Shown piece after piece: positions 54,363 to 62,895 of a stretch of DNA of 64,000 bases. The notes under the pieces are model-generated. The model did no database searches. It had not been told where the DNA came from and saw nothing but the letters and a program-made list of their open reading frames with translations. The translations under genes and the position numbers were made by a program. Within the stretch, counting starts at the first letter, position 1. Each line of letters opens with the position of its first letter. This DNA is from Burkholderiales bacterium (GTDB lineage: Bacteria > Pseudomonadota > Gammaproteobacteria > Burkholderiales > UBA6910). The DNA lies in assembly GCA_026005015.1 (NCBI GenBank), contig BPKG01000001.1, forward strand, positions 1,616,501 through 1,680,500, written 5' to 3'.

Positions 54363-54702
54363 AGCAGATTCGTCCGCTTTGTTTGATCCTACGCAACGTG
54401 CAGCGCATTCTATCAAACCCGTTCTGGCCGGCCGGAGGGCACGAAAATCGGCTGTTCCTGGCTCTCCCGCCAGCGGAACCCGGCTGCTCCCTCACCTTTG
54501 CTTTGCCTGGGTTCAAGAGAAAGTAAGCACATGCTCAATAGTTGAGCGCCGAAGGGCTTTCCGTCTTTTGTGCGGCACAAAAAAAGACGGGAGGCGAAAG
54601 CGGGCGGTAGCGGGAGGAAATTCTAAATTAGAAAGTAATGATATTTTGTTGTCTGCGGGCAAGAGGCGCTTGTGTCAAAACAAGCCGGCGCCAAGCCGGA
54701 CC
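54363..54702. other. 340-bp intergenic region rich in small palindromes
   Basis: I find no gene here. It contains an extended −10 on the minus strand (TGATAGAAT, 54415–54407) that could drive the rhodanese–grxC–secB–gpsA operon. There are two perfect short palindromes: GCTCAA-TAG-TTGAGC (54533–54547) and TTCTAA-A-TTAGAA (54621–54633). A larger imperfect hairpin lies at 54561–54590 (CCGTCTTTTGTGC/GCACA…AAAGACGG). A weak stem with a T-rich tail downstream of arsR (54699–54674, minus strand) may be its terminator. Confidence 0.4.
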
Positions 54703-55056
54703 CTATTGGGTATAGCCGCAGAAAACCTCGCGCATCATATTGATTAATTTCAAGATACGCGGGTCTGCGATGCGGTAGTAAACTCGGTTGGCATCCTTGC
54801 GAGTGCGCAACACCCCCTTGTCGCGCAAAATGGCGAGATGCTGGCTGATATTGCTCTGGGAGGTGCCTACGGCCTCCACGATCTCCTGGACGCTCACCTC
54901 CCTCTCCCCCAGCACGCAGAGAATCTTGAGCCGCAGGGGATGGGACATGGCTTTGATCGCCCGGGAAGCTTGCTCGATGTGCTCATCCTGGTCGATGAGC
55001 TGGTGGAGAAAGTCCATTTTTGAAGTCGCGGTCGACGGCATGGATGTCGTGGTCAA
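54703..55056 (-). CDS. ArsR-family dithiol repressor (SqrR/BigR/YgaV-like)
   Basis: 117 residues. Winged helix: SHPLRLKILCVLGERE, then the recognition helix TSQSNISQHLAILRDKG and the wing RKDANRVYYRI. It has no metal motif ELCVCDL. Instead it has one Cys in the second helix (ILCVL) and one near the C terminus (EVFCGYTQ), exactly the pair used by SqrR, BigR and YgaV to sense persulfide or oxidants. It is divergent from gpmA, with an 18-bp palindrome between them. Start at 55056; an internal ATG at 55017 is possible. The ligand is inferred, not shown. Confidence 0.82.
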   Translation of the reverse strand: MTTTSMPSTATSKMDFLHQLIDQDEHIEQASRAIKAMSHPLRLKILCVLGEREVSVQEIVEAVGTSQSNISQHLAILRDKGVLRTRKDANRVYYRIADPRILKLINMMREVFCGYTQ

Positions 55057-55095
55057 CGGCAGCGTTGTGGGGGCTTAAGGAACGCTATGAAAGCA

Positions 55096-55113
55096 TACTA
55101 GAATATTAAAGTA
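55096..55113. promoter_or_regulatory. Candidate operator of the ArsR repressor
   Basis: TACTAGAATATTAAAGTA is an interrupted perfect palindrome, TACT-N2-AATATT-N2-AGTA, centred between the divergent arsR and gpmA genes. Size, AT-richness and position fit an ArsR-type operator used for autoregulation. Confidence 0.5.
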
Positions 55114-55156
55114 AATTTCTGCTCCCCCGGCCGTCCCTCACAGAAAAAAGAGGCAT

Positions 55157-55909
55157 ATGGCAACGCACAAACTGGTCCTGCTCCGCCACGGAGAGAGCCT
55201 GTGGAACCGGGAGAACCGCTTCACCGGCTGGACCGATGTGGACCTGTCGGAGAAGGGAATCGAAGAGGCCCGGGCCGCGGGCCGTGTGCTCAAGGCGGAG
55301 GGTTTCGACTTCGACCTGGCGTTCACCTCGGTCCTCAAGCGGGCAATCCGCACCCTGTGGCTCGCCCTGGACGAAATGGACCTCATGTGGATCCCCGTCC
55401 ACAACTCCTGGCGGTTGAACGAGCGCCACTACGGCGCCTTGCAGGGGCTCAACAAGGCCGAGACCGCCGCCCGCTACGGCGAGCAGCAGGTGCTCCTGTG
55501 GCGCCGCAGTTACGACACTGCGCCCCCCGCCCTGGAGCCCTCCGATCCGCGCCATCCCGGTCGCGATCGGCGCTACCGGGAGCTCAACCCGGAGGAGCTG
55601 CCCCTCACCGAGTCCCTCAAAGACACCGTGGCCCGGTTCGTTCCCTACTGGACCGGGGCCATCGCCCCCGCCGTTCGGCAGGGCTCCCGGGTGCTCATCG
55701 TGGGCCACGGCAATTCCCTGCGCGCCCTGATCAAATATCTGGACCGGGTGAGCGACCAGGATATCGTGGGCCTCAACATTCCCACCGGCATCCCCCTGGT
55801 CTACGAGCTGGATCCGAACCTCGAGCCGCTGCGCCACTATTACCTCGGTGACCCGCAAACCGTGGCCCAGGCCGCCCAGGCCGTTGCCAACCAGGGCCGG
55901 GCCCGCTGA
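55157..55909 (+). CDS. gpmA: 2,3-bisphosphoglycerate-dependent phosphoglycerate mutase
   Basis: 250 residues. Phospho-accepting His in [18 protein letters not shown] near residue 11; second-site blocks RRSYDTAPP and the late His in [16 protein letters not shown]. It interconverts 3- and 2-phosphoglycerate. AAAGAGG is upstream of the ATG. Its end overlaps the start of the EnvC-like gene. Confidence 0.97.
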   Translation: MATHKLVLLRHGESLWNRENRFTGWTDVDLSEKGIEEARAAGRVLKAEGFDFDLAFTSVLKRAIRTLWLALDEMDLMWIPVHNSWRLNERHYGALQGLNKAETAARYGEQQVLLWRRSYDTAPPALEPSDPRHPGRDRRYRELNPEELPLTESLKDTVARFVPYWTGAIAPAVRQGSRVLIVGHGNSLRALIKYLDRVSDQDIVGLNIPTGIPLVYELDPNLEPLRHYYLGDPQTVAQAAQAVANQGRAR

Positions 55910-57083
55910 AGGGCGGCCGCCCCGGGCGGGACGCCTCCTCGCCGCGGCGCTGGCCGCGTCCGTCGTCTTTTCGGTCCAGGCCGGACCGAAGGACGAGCTG
56001 GGGGAGTTGCGCCAGCGCCTGCAAGCCCTACGCCAGGAGCTGGAGAAGAACGAAGGATCCAGGGTCGAGGCCGCCGACGCCTTGCGCAGCTCCGAACGAG
56101 CGATCAGCGAAGCCAACCGGAAGCTGGCGGCGTTGGAGGCGCGGGAGCGGGAGATCGACGCCCGGCTCACCGCCCTGGATGAAGAGGCCCGCCGGATCGA
56201 GCAGGCCATCCGGGGGCAACGGGAGGTCATCGGCCGGCTTCTCCGGGAACGGTACCGGGCCGGTCAGCAGGAAAGCCTGCGCCTGATCCTGAACAGCGAA
56301 GACCCCAACCAGATCGCCCGCCACCTGCACTACCTCACCTATCTCGCCCGCGCCAGAACCGAACGGGTGCGGGCGCTGAAAGAGGACCTGGACCGGCTGG
56401 CCCGCCTACAGGGGCAAGCCCGGGAGGAACGCGAGGGCCTGGCCCAGGTGCGGGCGGATCAGACGGCCGAGCGTCAGCGGCTGGAAAAAGAGCAGGAGGC
56501 GCGCAGGGCGGTTCTCGCCCGGCTTGCCGAAAAAATCCAGGAACAGCGCCGGCAGATCGACACCCTCAAGCGGGACGAGGTGCGGCTCGCCCGGCTGGTA
56601 GAGCGGCTGGGCAAGGCGCTTTCGGGCCGCAAGTCGCCGCCGCCTCTGCGCAACCAGGCCACCCCCGACGCCTCCCTGGACGGCCGGGCCTTCGCCGAGC
56701 TGAAAGGACGACTGCGGCTCCCCGTACCGGGGGAACTCGCCCATCGCTTCGGCAGCCCAAGGGAAGGCGGGCTCACTTGGAAAGGCTTGTTCATCCGGAC
56801 GCCGCCCGGGCAACCGGTAAAGGCCATCGCCGCGGGCACGGTGGTGTTCGCCGACTGGTTGCGGGGCTTCGGGAATTTGCTGATACTGGACCACGGACGG
56901 GGGTTCATGAGCTTGTACGGATTCAACGAAGCTCTGTTGCGGGAAGTCGGCGACCGGGTGAAGGGCGGCGAGCCGGTCGCCCAGACGGGCAACACCGGCG
57001 GCCATTCCGAAACGGGGCTATACTTTGAAATCCGACATGAGGGAAAACCGCTCGACCCGTTGGAGTGGGTGACGCTACGTTGA
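55848..57083 (+). CDS. EnvC-like murein hydrolase activator (degenerate M23/LytM)
   Basis: 411 residues from a GTG at 55848 inside gpmA; no better start is visible, so the exact N terminus is uncertain. A signal-like segment ([16 protein letters not shown]) is followed by long coiled coils (~50–260) and a C-terminal LytM domain. The zinc-binding residues are replaced as in E. coli EnvC (LTWKG for the first His; LYFEIR for HLHFE), so it should activate amidases rather than cut peptidoglycan. It probably works with FtsEX, encoded at 18.2–19.8 kb. Confidence 0.9.
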   Translation: MTRKPWPRPPRPLPTRAGPAEGRPPRAGRLLAAALAASVVFSVQAGPKDELGELRQRLQALRQELEKNEGSRVEAADALRSSERAISEANRKLAALEAREREIDARLTALDEEARRIEQAIRGQREVIGRLLRERYRAGQQESLRLILNSEDPNQIARHLHYLTYLARARTERVRALKEDLDRLARLQGQAREEREGLAQVRADQTAERQRLEKEQEARRAVLARLAEKIQEQRRQIDTLKRDEVRLARLVERLGKALSGRKSPPPLRNQATPDASLDGRAFAELKGRLRLPVPGELAHRFGSPREGGLTWKGLFIRTPPGQPVKAIAAGTVVFADWLRGFGNLLILDHGRGFMSLYGFNEALLREVGDRVKGGEPVAQTGNTGGHSETGLYFEIRHEGKPLDPLEWVTLR

Positions 57084-57158
57084 TCGAGCCGGGGTTGCTT
57101 GGGGGTCGCGGGCACGAAAGGCGTCTCGTGCCGGCGCGGGAAGTTGGAGTAACCGGTA

Positions 57159-58574
57159 ATGCGTAACAAATTGCATCAAATCGTCCTGGTTCTGGCGGGA
57201 GTGGTGGCGGGCGTTTTCTTGAGCCTGCACTTTTCGGCCGTGGCGAACAAGGACGCCTTGACTCCCTTGCCGGTGGAGGAGTTGCGCGCGTTCGCCGAGG
57301 TCTACGGGCGCATCAAGAGCGACTACGTGGAGCCGGTGGACGACAAGAAGCTCATCACCGAGGCCATCAACGGCATGCTGACGGGGCTGGACCCCCATTC
57401 CGCTTACCTGGACCAGGAGGCGTACAAGGAGCTCCAGGTCGGCACCCAGGGCGAGTTCGGCGGCCTCGGGATCGAGGTGGGGATGGAGGACGGCTTCGTG
57501 AAGGTTATCTCCCCCATCGAGGATACGCCGGCCCACCGGGCGGGCCTCAAGGCGGGCGACCTGATCATCAAGCTGGACGACACTTCGGTGAAGGGCCTGT
57601 CCCTCAACGAGGCGGTCAAGCGCATGCGCGGCAAGCCCAACACCCAGATCACCCTCACGGTGCTGCGCAAGGGGGAAGCCAAGCCCTTCGTGGTGACCCT
57701 CACCCGGGCCATCATCAAGATCCAGAGCGTCAAATCCAAGCTGATCGAGCCGGACTATGCCTATATCCGCATCACCCAGTTCCAGGAGCATACCGGGGAG
57801 AACCTGGTGAAGGCCGTGCAGAATCTTTACAAGCAGAACGAACGGGATCTCAAGGGACTGGTCCTCGATCTGCGCAATGACCCCGGGGGGCTCTTGAACG
57901 GGGCCGTGGCGGTGGCGGCGGCGTTCCTGCCCAAGGACGCGCTGGTGGTCTACACGGACGGGCGCACCGAGGACGCCAAGATGCGGCTCACCGCCAGCGC
58001 CGAGAACTACCTGCGCGGCCCCTACCGCCGGGATTACCTCAAGGACCTGCCGACCCAAGCGAAGTCCGTGCCCATGGTGGTGCTGGTGAATGGGGGCACC
58101 GCCTCGGCCTCGGAAATCGTGGCGGGGGCGCTACAGGACCACAAGCGGGCCGTGATCATGGGCACCCCCACCTTTGGCAAAGGCTCGGTGCAGACTATCC
58201 TGCCCCTGGGCAACAACACGGCCATCAAGCTCACCACCGCCCGCTACTATACGCCGAGCGGCCGCTCGATCCAGGCGAAGGGCATCGAGCCCGATATCCT
58301 GGTGGAAGACCCGGCCAGCTCGGACCTGGAGGCCCTGCGCCTGCGGGAGGCCGACCTGGAGCGGCATTTGTCCAACGGCCAGGATCAGGGCAGGAAGGAT
58401 AAGGAGGGACCGGGGAACAGGGAGCCCGCCACCAGCCCGCAGAACGACAAACCCAAGGACGGGGCGCCGGACAGCGCGGAGCGGCGCAAGCCCACGGAGT
58501 TCGGCTCCAAGGACGACTACCAGCTCGCCCAGGCCCTCAACCTGCTCAAGGGGCTCAACATCATCGCCAAGTAG
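57159..58574 (+). CDS. ctpA: Carboxy-terminal processing protease (S41 family)
   Basis: 471 residues. An N-terminal membrane/signal helix (~7–28) is followed by a PDZ domain (~90–170, EFGGLGIEVGMEDGF…GLKAGDLIIKLDD) and the S41 protease domain. Catalytic Ser in GGTASASEIVAGALQ near 310 and Lys in TFGKGSVQT near 335. The C-terminal ~70 residues are charged and low-complexity. It acts in the periplasm. The EnvC–CtpA pairing is conserved and suggests a link to control of cell-wall hydrolases. Confidence 0.96.
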   Translation: MRNKLHQIVLVLAGVVAGVFLSLHFSAVANKDALTPLPVEELRAFAEVYGRIKSDYVEPVDDKKLITEAINGMLTGLDPHSAYLDQEAYKELQVGTQGEFGGLGIEVGMEDGFVKVISPIEDTPAHRAGLKAGDLIIKLDDTSVKGLSLNEAVKRMRGKPNTQITLTVLRKGEAKPFVVTLTRAIIKIQSVKSKLIEPDYAYIRITQFQEHTGENLVKAVQNLYKQNERDLKGLVLDLRNDPGGLLNGAVAVAAAFLPKDALVVYTDGRTEDAKMRLTASAENYLRGPYRRDYLKDLPTQAKSVPMVVLVNGGTASASEIVAGALQDHKRAVIMGTPTFGKGSVQTILPLGNNTAIKLTTARYYTPSGRSIQAKGIEPDILVEDPASSDLEALRLREADLERHLSNGQDQGRKDKEGPGNREPATSPQNDKPKDGAPDSAERRKPTEFGSKDDYQLAQALNLLKGLNIIAK

Positions 58575-58661
58575 GGTGCCCGGGCGGGTGACCTGGCATC
58601 CGGTTTGGCGCTACCATGGGAGCGTTGCCTTCGCCCGCGGCCGGCGGAGGCGCCCGCTTCC

Positions 58662-59060
58662 ATGGCTCTCGACGACCGTCACAAGCAACGCCATCTCGTG
58701 TTCCATCCGTTGCCCCCCGGCCAGGCGGAAGCGGCCGCCGCCCTGCTCGGCCGTATCGACGGGTTGAAGGTGCGCTGCGAACCGGATGGGGTGTCGCTGC
58801 GGGTGGAGTACGATCTGCCCGACTTCACCCTCCAGGGCATCGAAGAGACCTTGACCGGCCGCGGCTTCCACCTGGACGGCTCCCTGCTCTCCCGGCTGCG
58901 CCGGGCCCTCGTCCACTACTGTGAAGAGGTGCAGTGCGAGAACCTGGCCGCAGAGGGGGAACGCTGCCAGAAATCCCGCGAAATCTGGGTTCAGGCCTAC
59001 GAACACCATCCCCACGGGGACGCGGACGAGACGCCAGAGGAATGGCGGGCGTATCGATGA
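58662..59060 (+). CDS. Conserved hypothetical protein between ctpA and moeB
   Basis: 132 residues from the ATG at 58662 (MALDDRHKQRHLVFHPL). No membrane segment and no catalytic motif that I recognise. The first half has a ferredoxin-like beta-alpha-beta look (LLGRIDGLKVRCEPDGVSLRVEYDL). The second half has CEEVQCENLAAEGERCQKSREIW with three cysteines and ends in an acidic/His-rich tail (EHHPHGDADETPEE). The first half recalls heavy-metal-associated folds but lacks their CxxC. Function unknown. Confidence 0.75.
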   Translation: MALDDRHKQRHLVFHPLPPGQAEAAAALLGRIDGLKVRCEPDGVSLRVEYDLPDFTLQGIEETLTGRGFHLDGSLLSRLRRALVHYCEEVQCENLAAEGERCQKSREIWVQAYEHHPHGDADETPEEWRAYR

Positions 59061-59151
59061 CGAGGCGGGAGCCTTTCGCAACGAAACGTTCGAATTCCCG
59101 AGGACGAGCCGAGGCGGCGCGCCCCCTCCGCCGCAGCGCGCAGGCGAACCC

Positions 59152-59919
59152 ATGAACGACCAGCAGCTTCTCCGCTACAGCCGGCACATCCTGCTCCCCG
59201 AGATCGGCATCGAGGGTCAAGAACGCATCCTCGCCGCCCATGCCCTGGTGATCGGCGCAGGCGGCCTGGGTTCCCCCGTGGCCCTGTACCTCACCTCCGC
59301 GGGCATCGGCACCCTGACCCTGTGCGACGGCGACCAGGTGGACCTCACCAACCTCCAGCGCCAGATCGTGCACCGGAGCGACGCCCTGGGGCTGCCCAAG
59401 GTGGAGTCGGCCCGGCGCACCCTCGCCACCATCAACCCGGAGGTGCGGGTCGAGCCCGTGGCCCAGCGCCTCGACGCCGAGGCCATCGACCGGCTCGTGG
59501 GGGAAGCCCACGTGGTGGTGGATTGCAGCGACAATTTCGCCACGCGCCACGCCATCAACCGGGCGTGCGTGGCCCACCGCCGTCCCCTGGTCTCGGGGGC
59601 GGGGGTGCGCTTCGACGGCCAGGTGGCGGTGTTCGATCTGCGCCGCGGGGACAGCCCTTGCTACCACTGCCTGTTCCCGGAAGAGGGGGAGGCGGAAGAA
59701 ACCCGCTGCGCGGTGATGGGGGTGTTCGCGCCCCTGGTGGGCATCATCGGCGCGGTGCAGGCGGCGGAGGCGTTGAAGCTCGTGGCGGGCGTGGGCGAGC
59801 CCCTCGCCGGCCGGCTGCTCCTGCTTGATGCCCTCGCCATGGAATGGCGCGAGGTCAAGCTCAGCAAGGACCCCCGCTGTCCCGTGTGCAGCCGGCAGCC
59901 GGCCGCGGCCCACGCCTAG
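59152..59919 (+). CDS. moeB: HesA/MoeB/ThiF-family sulfur-carrier adenylyltransferase
   Basis: 255 residues from the ATG at 59152. E1-like fold: RYSRHILLPEIGIEGQ, nucleotide motif VIGAGGLGSP near residue 35, DGDQVDLTNLQRQ, and zinc-binding pairs CYHC and CPVC. A candidate catalytic cysteine is in TRCAVMGVFAPLVG. It adenylates the C-terminal Gly-Gly of MoaD or ThiS. Which carrier is used cannot be decided from sequence alone; no rhodanese domain is fused. Confidence 0.92.
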   Translation: MNDQQLLRYSRHILLPEIGIEGQERILAAHALVIGAGGLGSPVALYLTSAGIGTLTLCDGDQVDLTNLQRQIVHRSDALGLPKVESARRTLATINPEVRVEPVAQRLDAEAIDRLVGEAHVVVDCSDNFATRHAINRACVAHRRPLVSGAGVRFDGQVAVFDLRRGDSPCYHCLFPEEGEAEETRCAVMGVFAPLVGIIGAVQAAEALKLVAGVGEPLAGRLLLLDALAMEWREVKLSKDPRCPVCSRQPAAAHA

Positions 59920-59926
59920 CCGGAAC

Positions 59927-60505
59927 CTAATCCCCCAGCAGATCGGCGCGCTGGCCGTTCCAGTATTCCATCGGGTCGCGCTTGAAACCGCTCTTGGCGT
60001 ACTGGTGCCAGCGGCCCACCACGAAGCTCATGATCAGGTTGGCCCGGGCGGCGGGATCGGCCGCGCCGTCGATCTCCCCCTGGCCGACGGCGAAGCGCAG
60101 CGCCTGCCGCAGGCTCGCCTCCAGGCGGTCGTGGAGCTGGTTGACCCGGCCCTGGAGCCGCCCGTCCTCGTAGATCAGGGCGTCCCCGATCAACACCCGG
60201 GTCATTCCCGGGTTCTGGCGCGCGAAACCGAGCAGCAGGGAGACTATGCTTTCCAACTGGCGTTTGCCGCTCGGCTCCTCCGCGGTGATCTTGTTCACCA
60301 GCCCGAACAGGGTCTGCTCGATGAACTCGATCAGGCCCTCGTACATCTGGGCCTTGCTGGCGAAATGCCGGTAAAGGGCCGCCTCGGACACGTCGAGCCG
60401 GGCCGCCAGCGCCGCCGTGGTGATCTTCTCCCCCTTCGGCTCTTCCAGCATCTGGGCCAGAGCCCTCAGGATCTGCAGCTTTCTTTCGCCGCGCCTCGCT
60501 GGCAT
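59927..60505 (-). CDS. slmA: Nucleoid occlusion factor SlmA
   Basis: 192 residues, TetR-type DNA-binding domain (RKLQILRALAQMLEEPKGEKITTAALAARLDVSEAALYRHFASK) followed by the SlmA-specific region (YEGLIEFIEQTLFGLVNKI; FVVGRWHQYAKSGFKRDP). It blocks FtsZ assembly over the nucleoid when bound to chromosomal sites. It is the third gene after argB and a HAD phosphatase. Confidence 0.94.
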   Translation of the reverse strand: MPARRGERKLQILRALAQMLEEPKGEKITTAALAARLDVSEAALYRHFASKAQMYEGLIEFIEQTLFGLVNKITAEEPSGKRQLESIVSLLLGFARQNPGMTRVLIGDALIYEDGRLQGRVNQLHDRLEASLRQALRFAVGQGEIDGAADPAARANLIMSFVVGRWHQYAKSGFKRDPMEYWNGQRADLLGD

Positions 60506-60539
60506 CGCCCCTCCCCTGTGCCGCGCCGCTCCCCGTCCG

Positions 60540-61181
60540 TTATATCAGCAAGTGCAGCCTGTGCGGAAGCTCCGGCAGGGAGCTTATCTTGACATCGACG
60601 TACGGGGGCAGCCGCCCGGAGCGGGTCACCCAGACCGTGCGCATCCCCAGCCGTTTCGCGGTGCGCAAGTTCTGTGGAGTGTCGTCCACCATGACGCAGC
60701 GCCGCGGCGACAGGCGGTGCCGGTCGAGCAGCCGGCGGAAGCCGTAGACGTCCGGCTTGGGACGGAACTGGGTGTGCTCGATGGAAAACACGTCGTCGAA
60801 ATACCGGTCGACGTCCAGGAGCCGCACCACCGCCCGGGCGTAGTGGGCCGGCGCGTTGGAAAAAACGATCTTGCGGCCGGGCAGGCGCCGCAGGACGCCG
60901 TGCAGGTATGGCTCCCGGCGCAGCATGCGCTCGAGTTCCGGGAACTGATGCGTGTGCCAGAGGAAGTGGCGCGGGTCGGTGCCGTGGTGGCGCATGAGCC
61001 CCAGCAGCGTCGCCCCGTAGCGTTTCCAGTAGGCGACGCGCAGGGCCTGGGCGGCCTCCGGATCGAGATCGAGATGGGCCTGTAGATAAGCCGTCATGCT
61101 GCGGCTCAAGTGGGGAAAGATATGGGGCGAGGCGTCATGGAGCGTGTTGTCCAGGTCGAAGATCCAGGTGAGGCCCCGCAT
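60540..61181 (-). CDS. HAD-family pyrimidine 5'-nucleotidase
   Basis: 213 residues. HAD motif I FDLDNTLHD near residue 8, motif II SNAP near 109, motif III lysine in FRPKPDVYGF, and motif IV MVDDTPQN near 165. It belongs to the Sdt1/Phm8-like group that dephosphorylates pyrimidine nucleotides. It lies between argB and slmA, an arrangement typical of betaproteobacteria. Confidence 0.9.
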   Translation of the reverse strand: MRGLTWIFDLDNTLHDASPHIFPHLSRSMTAYLQAHLDLDPEAAQALRVAYWKRYGATLLGLMRHHGTDPRHFLWHTHQFPELERMLRREPYLHGVLRRLPGRKIVFSNAPAHYARAVVRLLDVDRYFDDVFSIEHTQFRPKPDVYGFRRLLDRHRLSPRRCVMVDDTPQNLRTAKRLGMRTVWVTRSGRLPPYVDVKISSLPELPHRLHLLI

Positions 61182-61221
61182 CGCCGACTCCGCTCCCGGC
61201 CGGCATATCCCCGGGTAGCGT

Positions 61222-62256
<1,035 letters not shown>

Positions 62257-62676
62257 TCAAGTGATGGTCAGCCGGCGGCCGCTTGCTGCCGTGCGTTTGG
62301 GCAGGGTAAGCTCCAGCACGCCGTCGACGAAGCGGGCGCTCGCGGCCCCTTCGTCCACTTCCTGCCCCAGGGAGAAGGCGCGGAAGAGCTTTCCGTAGTA
62401 ACGCTCCCGGCGCAACACCTTTTCGTTCTGCCGCTCCTCGCCGTTCTTCTTCACCTCCGCGGCGATGGCCACCTGATTGCCGTCGATGGTGACCTGGATG
62501 TCGTCTTTTTTGACACCGGGCAGCTCCGCCAGCACGGTGTACTTCTGCTCGTCCTCCTTCACGTCCATCCTAAAATGGGCGGGTCCCCGGCTCTCCAGGC
62601 TCATGGGTCGGACGAAAAACCCCTGCAGCAGGTCGTCCAGCTCTCCAAAGGGATCGAAGCGGGTGATGTTGGCCAT
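62257..62676 (-). CDS. Small heat-shock protein, Hsp20 family
   Basis: 139 residues. A short N-terminal arm (MANITRFDPFGELDDLLQGF) precedes the alpha-crystallin domain (FRMDVKEDEQKYTVLAELPGV to GVLELTLPKR). The canonical C-terminal I-x-I is not evident; the tail ends RRLTIT. It holds unfolding proteins for refolding by DnaK. GGAGG lies upstream, and a sigma-32-like promoter about 50 bp before the ATG. Confidence 0.95.
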   Translation of the reverse strand: MANITRFDPFGELDDLLQGFFVRPMSLESRGPAHFRMDVKEDEQKYTVLAELPGVKKDDIQVTIDGNQVAIAAEVKKNGEERQNEKVLRRERYYGKLFRAFSLGQEVDEGAASARFVDGVLELTLPKRTAASGRRLTIT

Positions 62677-62722
62677 GGGTGCCTCCGTCGGTGCTGGTGC
62701 ATGGGTGGAACCTTTTTTGTTT

Positions 62723-62750
62723 AAATAGGTGCTGGAGCGCCTGTTTCAAG
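62723..62750 (-). promoter_or_regulatory. Sigma-32 heat-shock promoter of hsp20
   Basis: On the minus strand, CTTGAAA (62750–62744), 13 bp, ACCTATTT (62730–62723). The −35 matches the sigma-32 consensus CTTGAAA exactly and the −10 matches CCCCATTT at six of eight bases. The cognate sigma gene rpoH is also in this window. Confidence 0.65.
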
Positions 62751-62853
62751 GCCGGCCCGGTGAGGGAGACCCGCGGCGGGCCGTACGGCCCGGAAACCTT
62801 TCGCGCCAGCACGCGGTCTTCCGGGAGGGCGGACGCCTCGCGGAAACGGATCC

Positions 62854-62882
62854 TGAGGTCGTTCGCCGCAAGACGGTATAAT
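62854..62882 (+). promoter_or_regulatory. Promoter of the dacC-type gene
   Basis: A perfect −10 TATAAT (62877–62882) with a poor −35 (TGAGGT, 62854–62859, 17-bp spacing). Transcription would start near 62889, only about 7 nt before the ATG. Confidence 0.5.
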
Positions 62883-62895
62883 ACAAATTTTGCCT

